The notes under the pieces: model-generated
Told to the model about the DNA's origin: nothing
What the model saw: only the letters and a program-made list of their open reading frames with translations
Databases searched by the model: none
In this document: piece by piece, positions 35,891 through 44,234 of the stretch
Numbering within the stretch: position 1 is the stretch's first letter
How the letters are laid out: each line of letters begins with the position of its first letter
Translations under genes and position numbers: made by a program
Assembly (NCBI RefSeq): GCF_011046895.1
Contig: NZ_CP049249.1
Location: forward strand, 1,088,501-1,152,500
Origin: Rhizobium rhizoryzae
GTDB taxonomy: Bacteria > Pseudomonadota > Alphaproteobacteria > Rhizobiales > Rhizobiaceae
Reading direction: 5' to 3'
DNA: 64,000 nt

Positions 35891-38206
35891 TCACTTCGCC
35901 GGTGCCGCAGCGCGTTCGAGGCCGGATTCGTACTGGTACTTGCCGGACATGTACTGCTTCGGCCACGGTACATTCTTCAGGCCAATCTTTGCGGCCTCGT
36001 GCAAGGCCCAGGCCGGATCAGCCAGATGTGGACGAGCCACGGCACAGAGATCGGCGCGTCCCGCGGCGATGATGGAATTGGCGTGGTCGGCTTCGGAGAT
36101 TGCGCCCACGGCGATGGTGGGTATGCCGATCTCGTTGCGGATCTTGTCGGAGAACGGCGTCTGGAACAGGCGGCCATAAACCGGCTTCTCTTCCTTCGAT
36201 ACCTGACCGGAGGAGCAATCGATGAGATCGGCACCGGCTTGCTTGAACATTTCCGCAAAAATCGCAGCATCTTCCGGCGTATTTCCACCGTCGGCCCAGT
36301 CGTGGCAGGAAAGACGGACGGAGATCGGCTTATCCTGAGGCCAGACCTCGCGAATGGCTTTGAAAACTTCCAGTGGATATCGCGCGCGGTTCTCGTGACT
36401 GCCGCCATATTCGTCTTCGCGCCGATTGGTCAGCGGCGAAAGGAACGATGACATCAGGTATCCATGGGCGGCGTGGAACTCCAACCAGTCTGCCCCGGCT
36501 TCTGCAGCCCGCTTTGTGGCGGCAACAAAGTCTTCCTTCACGCGGTCCATGTCGGCGCGATCCATCGCCTTCGGCACCTGACTGTGCTTCAGATAGGGCA
36601 GGGCGGAGGCTGACAGAAGTGGCCACGCGCCGTCTTCCAAAGGCTGATCTATGCCTTCCCAGGCCAGCTTGGTGGCACCCTTGCGGCCAGCATGGCCGAG
36701 CTGGATGCCGATCTTGGCGGCACTGTTGGTGTGCACGAAATCCACGAGGCGCTTCCAGCCAGCGGTCTGCTCATCGCTCCACAGGCCGAGGCATCCGGGC
36801 GTGATGCGGGCATCGGGCGAAACGCAGGTCATTTCTGCAAAGATGAGTCCAGCACCGCCAAGGGCGCGGCTTCCCAGGTGAACGAGATGGAAATCGTCCA
36901 GCATGCCATCCTTCGCGGAATACATGGCCATGGGCGAGACAACGATGCGGTTTGGCAAGGTCACGTCACGCAGACGGTAGGGCGTGAACATGGGCGGCAG
37001 GCAGCGTTCATCCTCCTTCACATTCAAGCCCTGCTTGGCGGCGAACCAACGCTCATAGCCTTCCAACCAGGTCTTGTCGCGCAGGCGAAGGTTCTCGTGG
37101 CTGATCCGCTGCGAACGGGTCAGCATGGAATACATGAACTGCTCCGGTTCCAGCGTATCGGCATAACGCGTTCCAACGACTTCGAACCATTCCATGGCGT
37201 TGCGGGCAGCGTTCTGAATGCGGGCAACATCAACCCGGCGAATTTCCTCATATGCTGTCAGGACGGCTGGAATGTTCTCCTTGCCATGCCCGAGCTTCTG
37301 GAACTGGTTGGTCAGCTCAATCGCATCGTCGATTGCAAGCTTGGTGCCGGAGCCGATGGCGAAATGCGCCGTATGTGCGGCGTCGCCCATCAGAACGACA
37401 TGGCTGTTGCCGTTGAAGTGGCTCCATTTGCCGCAAATCAGCCGCTGGAAGTTTAGCCATGCTGAACCCCGCATATGCCGGGCATTGGTCATCAAGGACG
37501 ACCCTTCCAGCGTTTCGGCGAAAAGGTCTTCGCAGAACCTGATCGACTCGTCCTGCGACATCTCACCAAGCTTGTGGGCCTGATAGGCTTCTTCCGTCGT
37601 CTCGATGATAAAGGTCGAGGTCTTGTCGTCGAACTTGTAGATATGCGCCTGAAACCAGCCGTGATCCGTCTTGCGGAAATCAAAGGTGAAGGCGTCGAAA
37701 AGCTTGTTGGTGCCAAGCCAGATGTAGCGATTGGGACGAACCACGAGATCTGGCTGGAAGACGTCCGAATATTTGGCTCGAATGCGCGAGTTCACGCCAT
37801 CGGAAGCAATGACGAGGTCGGCATCCGGAAAATCCAGATCGCTTTCCGCCTCGGTCTCGAATTGCAGATTGACGCCGAGCGCTTCGCAGCGAGCCTGCAG
37901 AATGTTCAAAAGCTTGCGGCGGCCAATGCCGACAAAGCCATGGCCGCTGGTGCGCTGACGCGTGCCCTTGAACAGAACCTCGATGTCGTCCCAATGGTTG
38001 AAGGCATCCTGGATTTCGCCAGCGCTTTCAGGATCCCAATGCCGCATGGACTGCATGGTCTGATCCGAAAAGACAACGCCCCAGCCGAAGGTATCATAGG
38101 GGCGGTTGCGCTCCACCACCGTCACGTCGTGTTCCGGATGGAATTTCTTCATGAGAAGGCCGAAATAGAGGCCAGCCGGACCTCCGCCGATGCAGACAAT
38201 CTTCAT
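35891..38206 (-). CDS. 2-aminobenzoyl-CoA (anthraniloyl-CoA) monooxygenase/reductase-type fusion
   Basis: This 771-residue fusion has an N-terminal FAD monooxygenase (GGGPAGLYFGLLMKKFHP, then GDAAHTAHFAIGSGTKLAIDDA) followed at roughly residue 400 by an Old-Yellow-Enzyme-type FMN reductase (FTPYRLRDVTLPNRIVVSPM, HAAHGYLMSSFLSPLTNRR). This architecture is that of Azoarcus 2-aminobenzoyl-CoA monooxygenase/reductase and of proteins annotated as salicylyl-CoA 5-hydroxylase. It would hydroxylate and partly reduce the ring of a CoA-activated acid. ATG 38206 is preferred (AAGGGA upstream). It heads a minus-strand operon behind operator site B. Confidence 0.85.
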   Translation of the reverse strand: MKIVCIGGGPAGLYFGLLMKKFHPEHDVTVVERNRPYDTFGWGVVFSDQTMQSMRHWDPESAGEIQDAFNHWDDIEVLFKGTRQRTSGHGFVGIGRRKLLNILQARCEALGVNLQFETEAESDLDFPDADLVIASDGVNSRIRAKYSDVFQPDLVVRPNRYIWLGTNKLFDAFTFDFRKTDHGWFQAHIYKFDDKTSTFIIETTEEAYQAHKLGEMSQDESIRFCEDLFAETLEGSSLMTNARHMRGSAWLNFQRLICGKWSHFNGNSHVVLMGDAAHTAHFAIGSGTKLAIDDAIELTNQFQKLGHGKENIPAVLTAYEEIRRVDVARIQNAARNAMEWFEVVGTRYADTLEPEQFMYSMLTRSQRISHENLRLRDKTWLEGYERWFAAKQGLNVKEDERCLPPMFTPYRLRDVTLPNRIVVSPMAMYSAKDGMLDDFHLVHLGSRALGGAGLIFAEMTCVSPDARITPGCLGLWSDEQTAGWKRLVDFVHTNSAAKIGIQLGHAGRKGATKLAWEGIDQPLEDGAWPLLSASALPYLKHSQVPKAMDRADMDRVKEDFVAATKRAAEAGADWLEFHAAHGYLMSSFLSPLTNRREDEYGGSHENRARYPLEVFKAIREVWPQDKPISVRLSCHDWADGGNTPEDAAIFAEMFKQAGADLIDCSSGQVSKEEKPVYGRLFQTPFSDKIRNEIGIPTIAVGAISEADHANSIIAAGRADLCAVARPHLADPAWALHEAAKIGLKNVPWPKQYMSGKYQYESGLERAAAPAK

Positions 38207-38247
38207 TGCCGTTCCCTTCATTGTTGACGCAAGTTCATGCACGCCAA

Positions 38248-38267
38248 TTATTTTAAGATTAAAGTAT
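38248..38267. promoter_or_regulatory. MarR-type operator, site B, before the monooxygenase gene
   Basis: TTATTTTAAG-ATTAAAGTAT matches site A (32021-32040) at 10 of 10 positions in the left half and is partly palindromic (7 of 10 pairs). It lies 42 bases upstream of the monooxygenase start, in the divergent region shared with the MarR gene. A smaller palindrome TCAAGCTTGA (38353-38362) lies nearer the MarR start. Confidence 0.6.
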
Positions 38268-38411
38268 TTGACATTCGTGCATTGTCAACCGGAAAAATCG
38301 GTGGCCTATCCTGCATCCTTCGGACATCCCGATATGCTTGAATCTTGAATGATCAAGCTTGACATCGGCTTCATTCATCAGCACTCCGATAGGACGGGGC
38401 AGGGGAATCGC

Positions 38412-38918
38412 ATGGTGAATGATATCGAGGCGATTGTTGCGGATACGCAGGAAGGCAAGAAGCTGGAACTGCGCTTATGGCTGCGTCTGCTTTCCACCAC
38501 CCGCCTCGTTTCGCAGGAAATTCGCCGTCGGCTCAGGCTGGAGTTCAACAGCACGCTGCCGCAGTTCGACGTGCTCTCCCAGCTTTATCGCCAACCCGAT
38601 GGCCTGCGTCTGGGCGAGCTTTCCCAACTGACCATGGTGACGAACGGCAACATCACGGCGCTTGTCGAGCGGCTTGAAGCGGATGGTATGCTGGTTCGCG
38701 AAAGGCTGGGGCAGGATCGGCGTGTGACCGTTGCGAAGCTGACGCCGCGCGGCCGTGAGATCTTCAGCCGTATGGCGCAGGCGCATGAGGCCTGGCTGAA
38801 AGAGTTGATGGTGGATGTGGACCCGATCGTTTTGGCCGGGTTGCTGACGCATGTCGGTCAGGTCAAGAATTCCACCATCCGGCACATGAGCCGTGGCGAA
38901 CTCGAAGACGCCGAGTAG
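38412..38918 (+). CDS. MarR-family transcriptional regulator
   Basis: This 168-residue winged-helix protein has the MarR core LPQFDVLSQLYRQPDGLRLGELSQL, TNGNITALVERLEADGMLVRE and the wing RRVTVAKLTPRGREIF. ATG 38412 was chosen for the AGGGGAA ribosome site upstream; a longer frame from 38349 lacks one. It is divergent from the monooxygenase operon and precedes the CoA ligase. MarR proteins of aromatic pathways commonly sense the acyl-CoA product, so it is the likely binder of sites A, B and C. Confidence 0.88.
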   Translation: MVNDIEAIVADTQEGKKLELRLWLRLLSTTRLVSQEIRRRLRLEFNSTLPQFDVLSQLYRQPDGLRLGELSQLTMVTNGNITALVERLEADGMLVRERLGQDRRVTVAKLTPRGREIFSRMAQAHEAWLKELMVDVDPIVLAGLLTHVGQVKNSTIRHMSRGELEDAE

Positions 38919-39012
38919 TTCGTCACACATCACTTGAACATGCCATCCGATCAGAGACTGCCGCGCGAAACCGCGCGTGGCGGCTTGTTCGAGACGACGC
39001 GCCACCGTTCAG

Positions 39013-39043
39013 GAAAAATCATTATAAGCTTAAAAGATTTTTC
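39013..39043. promoter_or_regulatory. MarR-type operator, site C, before the CoA ligase gene
   Basis: ATTATAAG-CTTAAAAG (39021-39036) has the same AAGCTT centre and AT-rich arms as sites A and B, with outer arms GAAAAAT/ATTTTTC (39013-39019 and 39037-39043). It lies in the 230-base gap before the ligase start, which otherwise holds no gene. Confidence 0.55.
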
Positions 39044-39148
39044 TTGCCGAGCTTTTGGACCTGTGCCAGTCTTTCCAAAAATCAAAATACGCCACCTGGA
39101 AAACCAGCAAGGCGTGCAGACCAAATGTTTGCGAATAGGGGAACTGAC

Positions 39149-40801
39149 ATGAATCTGGGTCCAACCGGACACGCGGATACCTTCGCGCGCGACCATCTTC
39201 CGCCCTTTGAAGAGTGGCCGGAAATCAATCTGCAGGGCTTTGACTACCCCGAATATCTCAACGCGGCTGTGGAACTCACCGACCGTATGGTGGAGAAAGG
39301 GTTCGGCGACCGCGTGGCGCTGATCGGCGTCGGTCGTAAACGCACTTACCGCGAACTGGCGGAATGGACCAATCAGCTGGCGCGGGCGCTGATCGAGGAT
39401 TACGGCCTCCAGCCAGGCAATCGCGTTCTCATCCGCTCCGGCAACAATCCGGCCATGATCGCCTGCTGGCTGGCGGCAACCAAGGCGGGCGCTGTGGTCG
39501 TCAATACCATGCCGATGATGCGTTCGGGCGAATTGCTGAAATATCTCGAAAAGGCGGAAATTTCGCTGGCTCTGTGCGACCATCGGCTGATGGATGAGCT
39601 GGTGGAGGCGGGTAGCCAGAGCCAGTTCCTCAAGCGCATCGTCTCCTTCGACGGAACCGACGGCCATGATGGCGAACTGGACCGGGCGGCGCTTGCCAAG
39701 TCCAGGGAATTTGCCGCCGTTGAAACAGGGCGTGATGATGTGGCCTTGCTGGGCTTCACGTCCGGTTCAACCGGCATCCCCAAGGCTACGATGCACTTTC
39801 ACCGCGATATCCTCATCATCGCAGATGCCTATGCGAAGGAAGTGCTGCAGGTTCAGCCGGAGGATGTCTTTGTCGGTTCGCCACCGATTGCCTTCACATT
39901 CGGTCTCGGTGGCCTCGTGGTCTTTCCGCTTCGTTTCGGAGCCTGCGGTGTGCTTCTTGAGAACGCCGCCCCCACCAAAATGCCGGATATCATTCAGGAA
40001 CATCAGGCCACGATCTGCTTCACGGCGCCGACGGCCTATCGCGCCATGCTGGCCGCGATGGATGGTGGGGCAGATCTCTCATCGCTGCGTATTGCAGTAT
40101 CCGCCGGGGAAACCCTGCCGGGTCCTGTGTTCGAAGAATGGACACGCAAGACCGGTAAACCGATCCTCGATGGTATCGGCGCTACCGAGATGCTGCATGT
40201 TTTCATCTCCAACCGGCTAGGAGAGGGCAGGCCTGCCTGCACCGGACGCCCGCTCAGTGGCTATGAGGCGATCATCGTCGACGACTCGATGAACGAGGTG
40301 CCGCGCGGCACGGTGGGCAAGCTCGCCGTGCGCGGGCCGATTGGTTGCCGCTATCTCGCCGATACGCGTCAGAAGGATTATGTCCGGGGCGGCTGGAATC
40401 TGACCGGCGATGCTTTCTATCAGGACGAAGAGGGCTATTTCCACTTTGCGGCCCGAGCCGACGACATGATCGTATCTGCTGGCTACAACATTGCGGGCCC
40501 AGAGGTCGAAGCAGCACTTCTCAAGCATGATGCCGTTGCCGAATGCGCGGTGATCGGCGTTCCGGACGAAACACGCGGCATGATCGTTCAGGCCCATGTC
40601 GTGCTGGCGCAGGGCTTCAGCGGTGATGACGTGTTGACGAAGCATTTGCAGGAGCATGTGAAGTCCATCATCGCCCCTTACAAATACCCTCGCTCGATCA
40701 TCTTTACGGAAGCTCTGCCCAAAACGGAGTCCGGCAAGATCCAGCGGTTCCGTTTGCGCAGTGCAGCAGCAGCGCCGCAAATATCGGCGCAAGCGGTCTG
40801 A
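39149..40801 (+). CDS. 2-aminobenzoate/benzoate-type CoA ligase
   Basis: This 550-residue ANL-family ligase would activate anthranilate or a related aromatic acid to its CoA thioester with ATP. The AMP-binding P-loop is LLGFTSGSTGIPKATMHF; later motifs are DGIGATEMLHVF, GWNLTGDAFYQDEEGYFHF and a C-terminal PKTESGKIQRF with the catalytic lysine. The N-terminus NLGPTGHADTFARDHLPP is like 2-aminobenzoate-CoA ligases. ATG 39149 follows AGGGGA. Regulation by the neighbouring MarR through site C is inferred. Confidence 0.87.
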   Translation: MNLGPTGHADTFARDHLPPFEEWPEINLQGFDYPEYLNAAVELTDRMVEKGFGDRVALIGVGRKRTYRELAEWTNQLARALIEDYGLQPGNRVLIRSGNNPAMIACWLAATKAGAVVVNTMPMMRSGELLKYLEKAEISLALCDHRLMDELVEAGSQSQFLKRIVSFDGTDGHDGELDRAALAKSREFAAVETGRDDVALLGFTSGSTGIPKATMHFHRDILIIADAYAKEVLQVQPEDVFVGSPPIAFTFGLGGLVVFPLRFGACGVLLENAAPTKMPDIIQEHQATICFTAPTAYRAMLAAMDGGADLSSLRIAVSAGETLPGPVFEEWTRKTGKPILDGIGATEMLHVFISNRLGEGRPACTGRPLSGYEAIIVDDSMNEVPRGTVGKLAVRGPIGCRYLADTRQKDYVRGGWNLTGDAFYQDEEGYFHFAARADDMIVSAGYNIAGPEVEAALLKHDAVAECAVIGVPDETRGMIVQAHVVLAQGFSGDDVLTKHLQEHVKSIIAPYKYPRSIIFTEALPKTESGKIQRFRLRSAAAAPQISAQAV

Positions 40802-40887
40802 CCTCGGCCTCGATTAACGATTGGCATTTGTCTTTTCCGCGCAAATGATCGACATCACGTCTCGATCAGAGGCAAGGAGCAGACACA

Positions 40888-42210
40888 GTGACCGACAAAA
40901 GCCAAACGGCGCGTGCTTTCACCGTGGAAAGCCGGGATGTACTGCGCATCTCGCTTCCCATGATGATCGCCTATCTATCGACGCCCTTGGCCGGGTTGAT
41001 CGCGACGGGCGTGATCGCCCAGCTTGGCGACGAAAATCTGGTTGGAGGCGTTGCCCTCGCCTCCGTCATTTTCGACGTGATGTTCACGACATTCAATTTC
41101 CTGCGCGCCGCGACGACCGGTTTCACGGCGCAGGCCGTTGGGGCTGGCAGCAAGCTTGACGAAAACCGGATGCTGGCGAGCGGCTTGATCGTTGCGCTTG
41201 TGTCCGGCCTGCTTCTTCTTCTGGTGCAAGGTCCGCTTGGAGCCTTCAGTCTTGGCGTGCTGGGTGCCGAGGGCGCTGTGGCCGAAGCTGCCGCCATCTA
41301 TTTTCACTGGCGTATATGGTCGGCACCGCTTGTGCTCTTCAATTTCGTCGCCTTCGGCTGGATCATCGGTCGTGGAGAGGCGATGTGGAGCATGATTCTG
41401 CAAACTCTCCTGAACGTCCTGAATGCGGGGATCAGCTATTACTCCGTGATGCGGCTTGGTTGGGGCGTGGAAGGCGTCGCGATTGCCGCGCTCGTGGCGG
41501 AAGGTGCAACGGCGCTTCTCGGAGGCATCCTCATTCTGGTCAAGACAGACCGGCTGGCCTGGGAGCTTCCGGGGCTGAAAAGCTTTCAGCGATCCTTCTC
41601 CGTCAATGGCGATATGATGATCCGCTCCTTTGCATTGCTGATCGGCCTGTCTTTCTTCACACGCCAGAGCGGCACGCTGGGAATCGATATTCTTGCGGCA
41701 AATACGATCCTGCTGCGCTACTATTTCTTCGGTGTCGCATTTTTGGATGGCGTGGCGACTGCAGCGGAACAACTGGCCGGCAAGGCGGTAGGCGCCCGCT
41801 ACCGCCCGGCCTTTGATCAGGTTATTCGTCTCACGACCATCTGGGGTCTCGTCTTTGCAGTGATTGTTTCTCTGGCCTTTATGCTGAGTGCAGGCTGGGT
41901 GATCGATGTGCTGGCACCCACTGGAAACGTCGCCGCCCTCGCGCACGCCTATCTTCCCTACATGCTGGCCTTGCCAATTCTCGGTGTCATCGCGTTCCAG
42001 ATGGATGGCGTCTATATCGGGGCCACATGGTCACGGCAGATGCGCAATCTCATGGTTGCCTCGCTGGCGACCTACATTCTGACCTGGGCTGTGCTGCAGC
42101 CGCTTTTCGGCAATCACGGTCTGTGGATGGCTCTTCTCGTCTTCCAAAGTGCACGAAGCATTGCCTTTCGCCTGATGCTGCCGAGGCTTGCCGATCGTAC
42201 GTTCGGCTGA
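40888..42210 (+). CDS. MATE-family efflux protein (DinF-like)
   Basis: This 440-residue membrane protein has about twelve helices in two similar halves, starting VLRISLPMMIAYLSTPLAGLIATGV, the usual MATE opening; the second half has FFTRQSGTLGIDILAANTILL. It starts with GTG 40888 behind AAGGAG. It likely exports a cationic or aromatic compound in exchange for Na+ or H+. It follows the CoA ligase in the same direction, so it may relieve toxicity in that pathway, but a separate function is equally possible. Confidence 0.88.
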   Translation: MTDKSQTARAFTVESRDVLRISLPMMIAYLSTPLAGLIATGVIAQLGDENLVGGVALASVIFDVMFTTFNFLRAATTGFTAQAVGAGSKLDENRMLASGLIVALVSGLLLLLVQGPLGAFSLGVLGAEGAVAEAAAIYFHWRIWSAPLVLFNFVAFGWIIGRGEAMWSMILQTLLNVLNAGISYYSVMRLGWGVEGVAIAALVAEGATALLGGILILVKTDRLAWELPGLKSFQRSFSVNGDMMIRSFALLIGLSFFTRQSGTLGIDILAANTILLRYYFFGVAFLDGVATAAEQLAGKAVGARYRPAFDQVIRLTTIWGLVFAVIVSLAFMLSAGWVIDVLAPTGNVAALAHAYLPYMLALPILGVIAFQMDGVYIGATWSRQMRNLMVASLATYILTWAVLQPLFGNHGLWMALLVFQSARSIAFRLMLPRLADRTFG

Positions 42211-42221
42211 TCTGGGCGGTC

Positions 42222-42238
42222 TTTATGTTTTCCTTACA
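42222..42238 (+). promoter_or_regulatory. candidate KdpE-binding box
   Basis: TTTATG-TTTTC-CTTACA matches the E. coli KdpE site layout TTTATA-N5-TTTACA at ten of twelve defined bases. It lies 78 bases before the first small gene of the kdp operon. Confidence 0.5.
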
Positions 42239-42287
42239 TGAGGCAGCATTCTTCCCAATCGAAACCTGACGGGTTCAGCGCCTAATC

Positions 42288-42311
42288 ATTCTCCTGCATC
42301 AACAGGAGAAT
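42288..42311 (+). promoter_or_regulatory. stem-loop covering the first kdp ribosome-binding site
   Basis: ATTCTCCTG (42288-42296) and CAGGAGAAT (42303-42311) form a perfect nine-pair stem with loop CATCAA. The 3' arm contains the AGGAGA ribosome site for ATG 42316, so folding would hide it. This suggests translational control of the operon leader. Confidence 0.55.
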
Positions 42312-42315
42312 AGCG

Positions 42316-42399
42316 ATGCTCGATTTCATCTTCCTCGTGCTGGGTTGCGGCACGCTTGGCGTGCTGGCGCTCTATGCCCGCGCGCTCGACCGGCTGTGA
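42316..42399 (+). CDS. 27-residue membrane microprotein preceding kdpF
   Basis: A short reading frame with start ATG 42316 and AGGAGA seven bases upstream encodes 27 residues: an acidic N-terminus (MLDF), one hydrophobic helix (IFLVLGCGTLGVLALY), and a charged end (ARALDRL). It is distinct from KdpF, which follows eleven bases later. Similar one-helix peptides ending in a charged DRL or ERL-like tail sit before kdp genes in other proteobacteria as far as I recall. It may be a small Kdp subunit or a leader peptide. Confidence 0.6.
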   Translation: MLDFIFLVLGCGTLGVLALYARALDRL

Positions 42400-42409
42400 G
42401 GTCCAACCC

Positions 42410-42496
42410 ATGCTGGAACCCCTTTTCGGCCTTCTCGTCGCTCTCGCTCTCGGCGTCTATCTCGTCGTTACGCTGCTGCGTCCCGAACGCTTCTGA
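42410..42496 (+). CDS. kdpF: potassium-transporting ATPase subunit F
   Basis: This 28-residue single-helix protein begins MLEPLFGLLVALALGVYLVV and ends LLRPERF, the characteristic KdpF ending. KdpF stabilises the KdpABC complex in the inner membrane. It is too short for most gene finders. kdpA begins 19 bases downstream. Confidence 0.88.
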   Translation: MLEPLFGLLVALALGVYLVVTLLRPERF

Positions 42497-42514
42497 TTTC
42501 CCAGGAGAAGTCTC

Positions 42515-44224
42515 ATGACAATCGTCGGGTGGCTGCAGATCAGCCTCCTTTTCCTATTCGTCGCCATCGCCATCAAGCCGCTGGGTGTCTACATGGCGCA
42601 GGTTTTCGAGGGCGAGCGTAATCTCGCGACCAAACTCGGCGGCCCTTTCGAGCGCGGTTTCTATCGTCTGGCCGGTATCAACCCGGACAAGGAGCAGGGC
42701 TGGCTGTCCTATACGCTCGCCATGCTCGCCTTCTCGCTCGCAGGCTTCGTCTCGCTCTATGCGATCCTGCGCCTGCAAGCCTATCTGCCGCTCAATCCGC
42801 AGGGTTTTCCGGCGGTTCCGGCAGATTTGGCGTTCAACACGGCTGTGTCCTTCGTGACCAACACCAACTGGCAGAACTATGCCGGTGAGGCGGTGATGAG
42901 CCATTTCAGCCAGATGGCGGGCCTTACGGTTCACAACTTCCTGTCGGCTGCCACCGGCATGGCGCTTGCGATGGCGGTGACCCGCGCGCTGGCTCGCTCC
43001 AAGGTTTCCACGCTTGGAAATTTCTGGGTCGATTTGACCCGTGCCACGCTTTACGTTCTTCTGCCCATCGCATTCACCATCGCGCTTGGCTTCGTGGCCA
43101 TGGGCCTTCCACAGACGCTGGATGCCTCTGCGACCGCAACCACTCTGGAAGGTGCCCAACAGGTCATTTCCCTCGGTCCCGTTGCGTCTCAGGAAGCCAT
43201 CAAGCAGCTTGGCACGAACGGCGGTGGCTTTTTCAATGCGAACGCTGCACATCCGTTCGAGAATCCGACGGCCTGGTCCAACTACCTCAACATTTTTTCC
43301 ATGCTCTCGTTGTCCGCCGCGATCGTCTACACGTTCGGGCGAATGGTCGGGAACAGGCGTCAGGGCTGGGCCTTGATCACGGCCATGGCGGTTCTCTTGA
43401 TCGCTGGTGTCGCCGTGACCTACTGGGCAGAAGCCGCTGGCAATCCCATCCTGACCAGTCTCGGCGTCGATGCTGCGCAAGGCAATATGGAAGGCAAGGA
43501 AGTTCGCTTTGGCCAAGCCATGACGGCGCTTTACGCGGCCGTGACCACAGGCCTGTCGGATGGTGGCGTCAACGGTATGCACGGCTCCTTCACGGGTCTC
43601 GGCGGTCTCGTACCCATGTTCCTGATCCAGCTTGGCGAAGTTCTGCCGGGCGGCGTCGGCTCCGGTCTTTATGGCATGCTCGTCTTTGCGCTTCTTTCCG
43701 TCTTCGTCGCGGGGCTGATGGTTGGCCGGACACCGGAGTTCCTGGGCAAGAAGATCGAAGGCCGCGAAATGAAATTTGCCATGCTGGCGGTTCTTATCCT
43801 GCCACTGGTGATCCTTGGCTTCACGGCGATCTCGGTCATGCTGCCGTTTGCGGTGGCAAGCATCGGAACCGCGGGCCCACACGGGCTCTCGGAAATTCTC
43901 TACGCCTACACGTCTGCTGCCGGGAACAACGGCTCTGCCTTCGGTGGCCTTTCCGGCAATACGCTCTGGTACAACTCGACGCTCGGAATCGCCATGCTGC
44001 TCGGTCGTTTCGCCTATGTCATTCCTGTCATGGCCATCGCGGGCTCGCTTGCCGCCAAGGTCAAGACACCGGCGTCCGCAGGAACTTTTCCAACCGATGG
44101 CCCGCTCTTCGTTGGCCTGCTGATCGGGATCATCCTGATCCTGGGAGGTTTGCAGTTCTTCCCGGCGCTCGCACTCGGTCCCATCGTCGAGCATTTCGCA
44201 ATGCTTGCTGGCCAAACTTTCTGA
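42515..44224 (+). CDS. kdpA: potassium-transporting ATPase subunit A
   Basis: This 569-residue channel-like subunit binds and passes K+. It has about ten membrane helices and four selectivity-filter-like segments, including [38 protein letters not shown] and [19 protein letters not shown] precedes ATG 42515. It forms the high-affinity K+ pump with KdpB, C and F, used when external K+ is low or under osmotic stress. Confidence 0.97.
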   Translation: MTIVGWLQISLLFLFVAIAIKPLGVYMAQVFEGERNLATKLGGPFERGFYRLAGINPDKEQGWLSYTLAMLAFSLAGFVSLYAILRLQAYLPLNPQGFPAVPADLAFNTAVSFVTNTNWQNYAGEAVMSHFSQMAGLTVHNFLSAATGMALAMAVTRALARSKVSTLGNFWVDLTRATLYVLLPIAFTIALGFVAMGLPQTLDASATATTLEGAQQVISLGPVASQEAIKQLGTNGGGFFNANAAHPFENPTAWSNYLNIFSMLSLSAAIVYTFGRMVGNRRQGWALITAMAVLLIAGVAVTYWAEAAGNPILTSLGVDAAQGNMEGKEVRFGQAMTALYAAVTTGLSDGGVNGMHGSFTGLGGLVPMFLIQLGEVLPGGVGSGLYGMLVFALLSVFVAGLMVGRTPEFLGKKIEGREMKFAMLAVLILPLVILGFTAISVMLPFAVASIGTAGPHGLSEILYAYTSAAGNNGSAFGGLSGNTLWYNSTLGIAMLLGRFAYVIPVMAIAGSLAAKVKTPASAGTFPTDGPLFVGLLIGIILILGGLQFFPALALGPIVEHFAMLAGQTF

Positions 44225-44234
44225 GGAAACAACC

